A stretch of DNA of 7,717 nucleotides from an uncultured Fidelibacterota bacterium (lineage in GTDB: Bacteria > Marinisomatota > Marinisomatia > Marinisomatales > TCS55): the NCBI GenBank assembly GCA_913046805.1, contig CAJWTA010000052.1, positions 1 through 7,717 of the forward strand, given 5' to 3'. The notes beneath the pieces were generated by a model. That model did not search any database, had not been told where the DNA came from, and worked only from the letters and a program-made list of their open reading frames with translations. This document shows positions 7,598 through 7,717 of this stretch, in pieces; positions within the stretch are counted from its first letter, which is position 1, and each line of letters begins with the position of its first letter. The position numbers and the translations under genes were made by a program.

Positions 7598-7717
7598 TTT
7601 ACATATTCCATTATTTTTTGGGCAATATCGTTTGGCGATTCATTATTTATATTTATGACATAATCAGCGGTATCCAAATATAAATCTTTCCGTTTTTTCC
7701 ATAAACTTTCCAGGTCT
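7594..7717 (-). CDS. aroK: Shikimate kinase, C-terminal end only (5' part outside window)
   Basis: A minus-strand frame is open from the window edge (first full codon at 7716-7714) to a TGA at 7596-7594 and gives 40 residues. KKRKDLYLDTADYVINI matches the C-terminal R-x-x-LY-x-x-x-AD segment of shikimate kinases, whose Arg contacts shikimate. The following ESPNDIAQKIMEYVK suits the last helix. The Walker A and shikimate-binding N-terminal parts are outside the window. Shikimate kinase makes shikimate 3-phosphate from shikimate and ATP. The stop overlaps the aroB start in ATGA, the classic coupled junction, and aroK-aroB adjacency is common in bacteria, which strengthens the call. A different small kinase-like protein is possible but less likely. 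Confidence 0.82.
   Translation of the reverse strand, partial: DLESLWKKRKDLYLDTADYVININNESPNDIAQKIMEYVK

Noticed and set aside
1..7717. A new defence, mobile or RNA-based system
   Set aside because: Every substantial stretch is accounted for by recognisable amino-acid metabolism genes. I saw no direct repeat array, transposase, integrase, toxin-antitoxin pair or long non-coding region.

Overview
This is an A+T-rich bacterial chromosomal segment that is almost entirely coding. Seven genes, five complete and two cut by the window edges, fill both strands. The only intergenic gaps are about 35 nt between carB and the aminotransferase gene and, with the carB start chosen here, 2 nt between carA and carB. 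The standard genetic code fits, since TGA terminates carA and aroK. Tight packing, overlapping genes, GTG and TTG starts and modest Shine-Dalgarno (SD) sites suggest a streamlined genome, perhaps an uncultured environmental bacterium. The sequence alone does not allow a firm taxonomic assignment.

Plus strand, 1-6092: a directional run made of the C-terminal part of an ornithine cyclodeaminase/mu-crystallin family dehydrogenase, then carA and carB (the two subunits of glutamine-dependent carbamoyl phosphate synthetase), then rocD-type ornithine aminotransferase. The theme is ornithine and arginine nitrogen metabolism. CarAB makes carbamoyl phosphate for citrulline/arginine and for pyrimidines. 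Ornithine is both the co-substrate of the next arginine step and an allosteric activator of CarB. The aminotransferase turns ornithine into glutamate semialdehyde. The first gene belongs to a family that includes ornithine-to-proline enzymes, but it lacks a catalytic Asp of true ornithine cyclodeaminase, so its substrate is uncertain.

Minus strand, 7717-6082: a shikimate-pathway run in the order aroK (only the last 40 codons), aroB (3-dehydroquinate synthase) and aroQ (type II 3-dehydroquinate dehydratase). The genes overlap by 4 and 11 nt, which implies translational coupling. AroB makes 3-dehydroquinate, AroQ dehydrates it, and AroK phosphorylates shikimate later in the pathway.

The two runs converge, and the stop codons of rocD and aroQ cross over by 11 nt with no convincing terminator between them. 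I found no mobile element, CRISPR array, tRNA/rRNA, riboswitch or clearly new system. The points worth a second look are the unusual OCD-family enzyme, the clustering of ornithine-consuming enzymes with CarAB, the aminotransferase resembling animal mitochondrial enzymes, and the overlap architecture.
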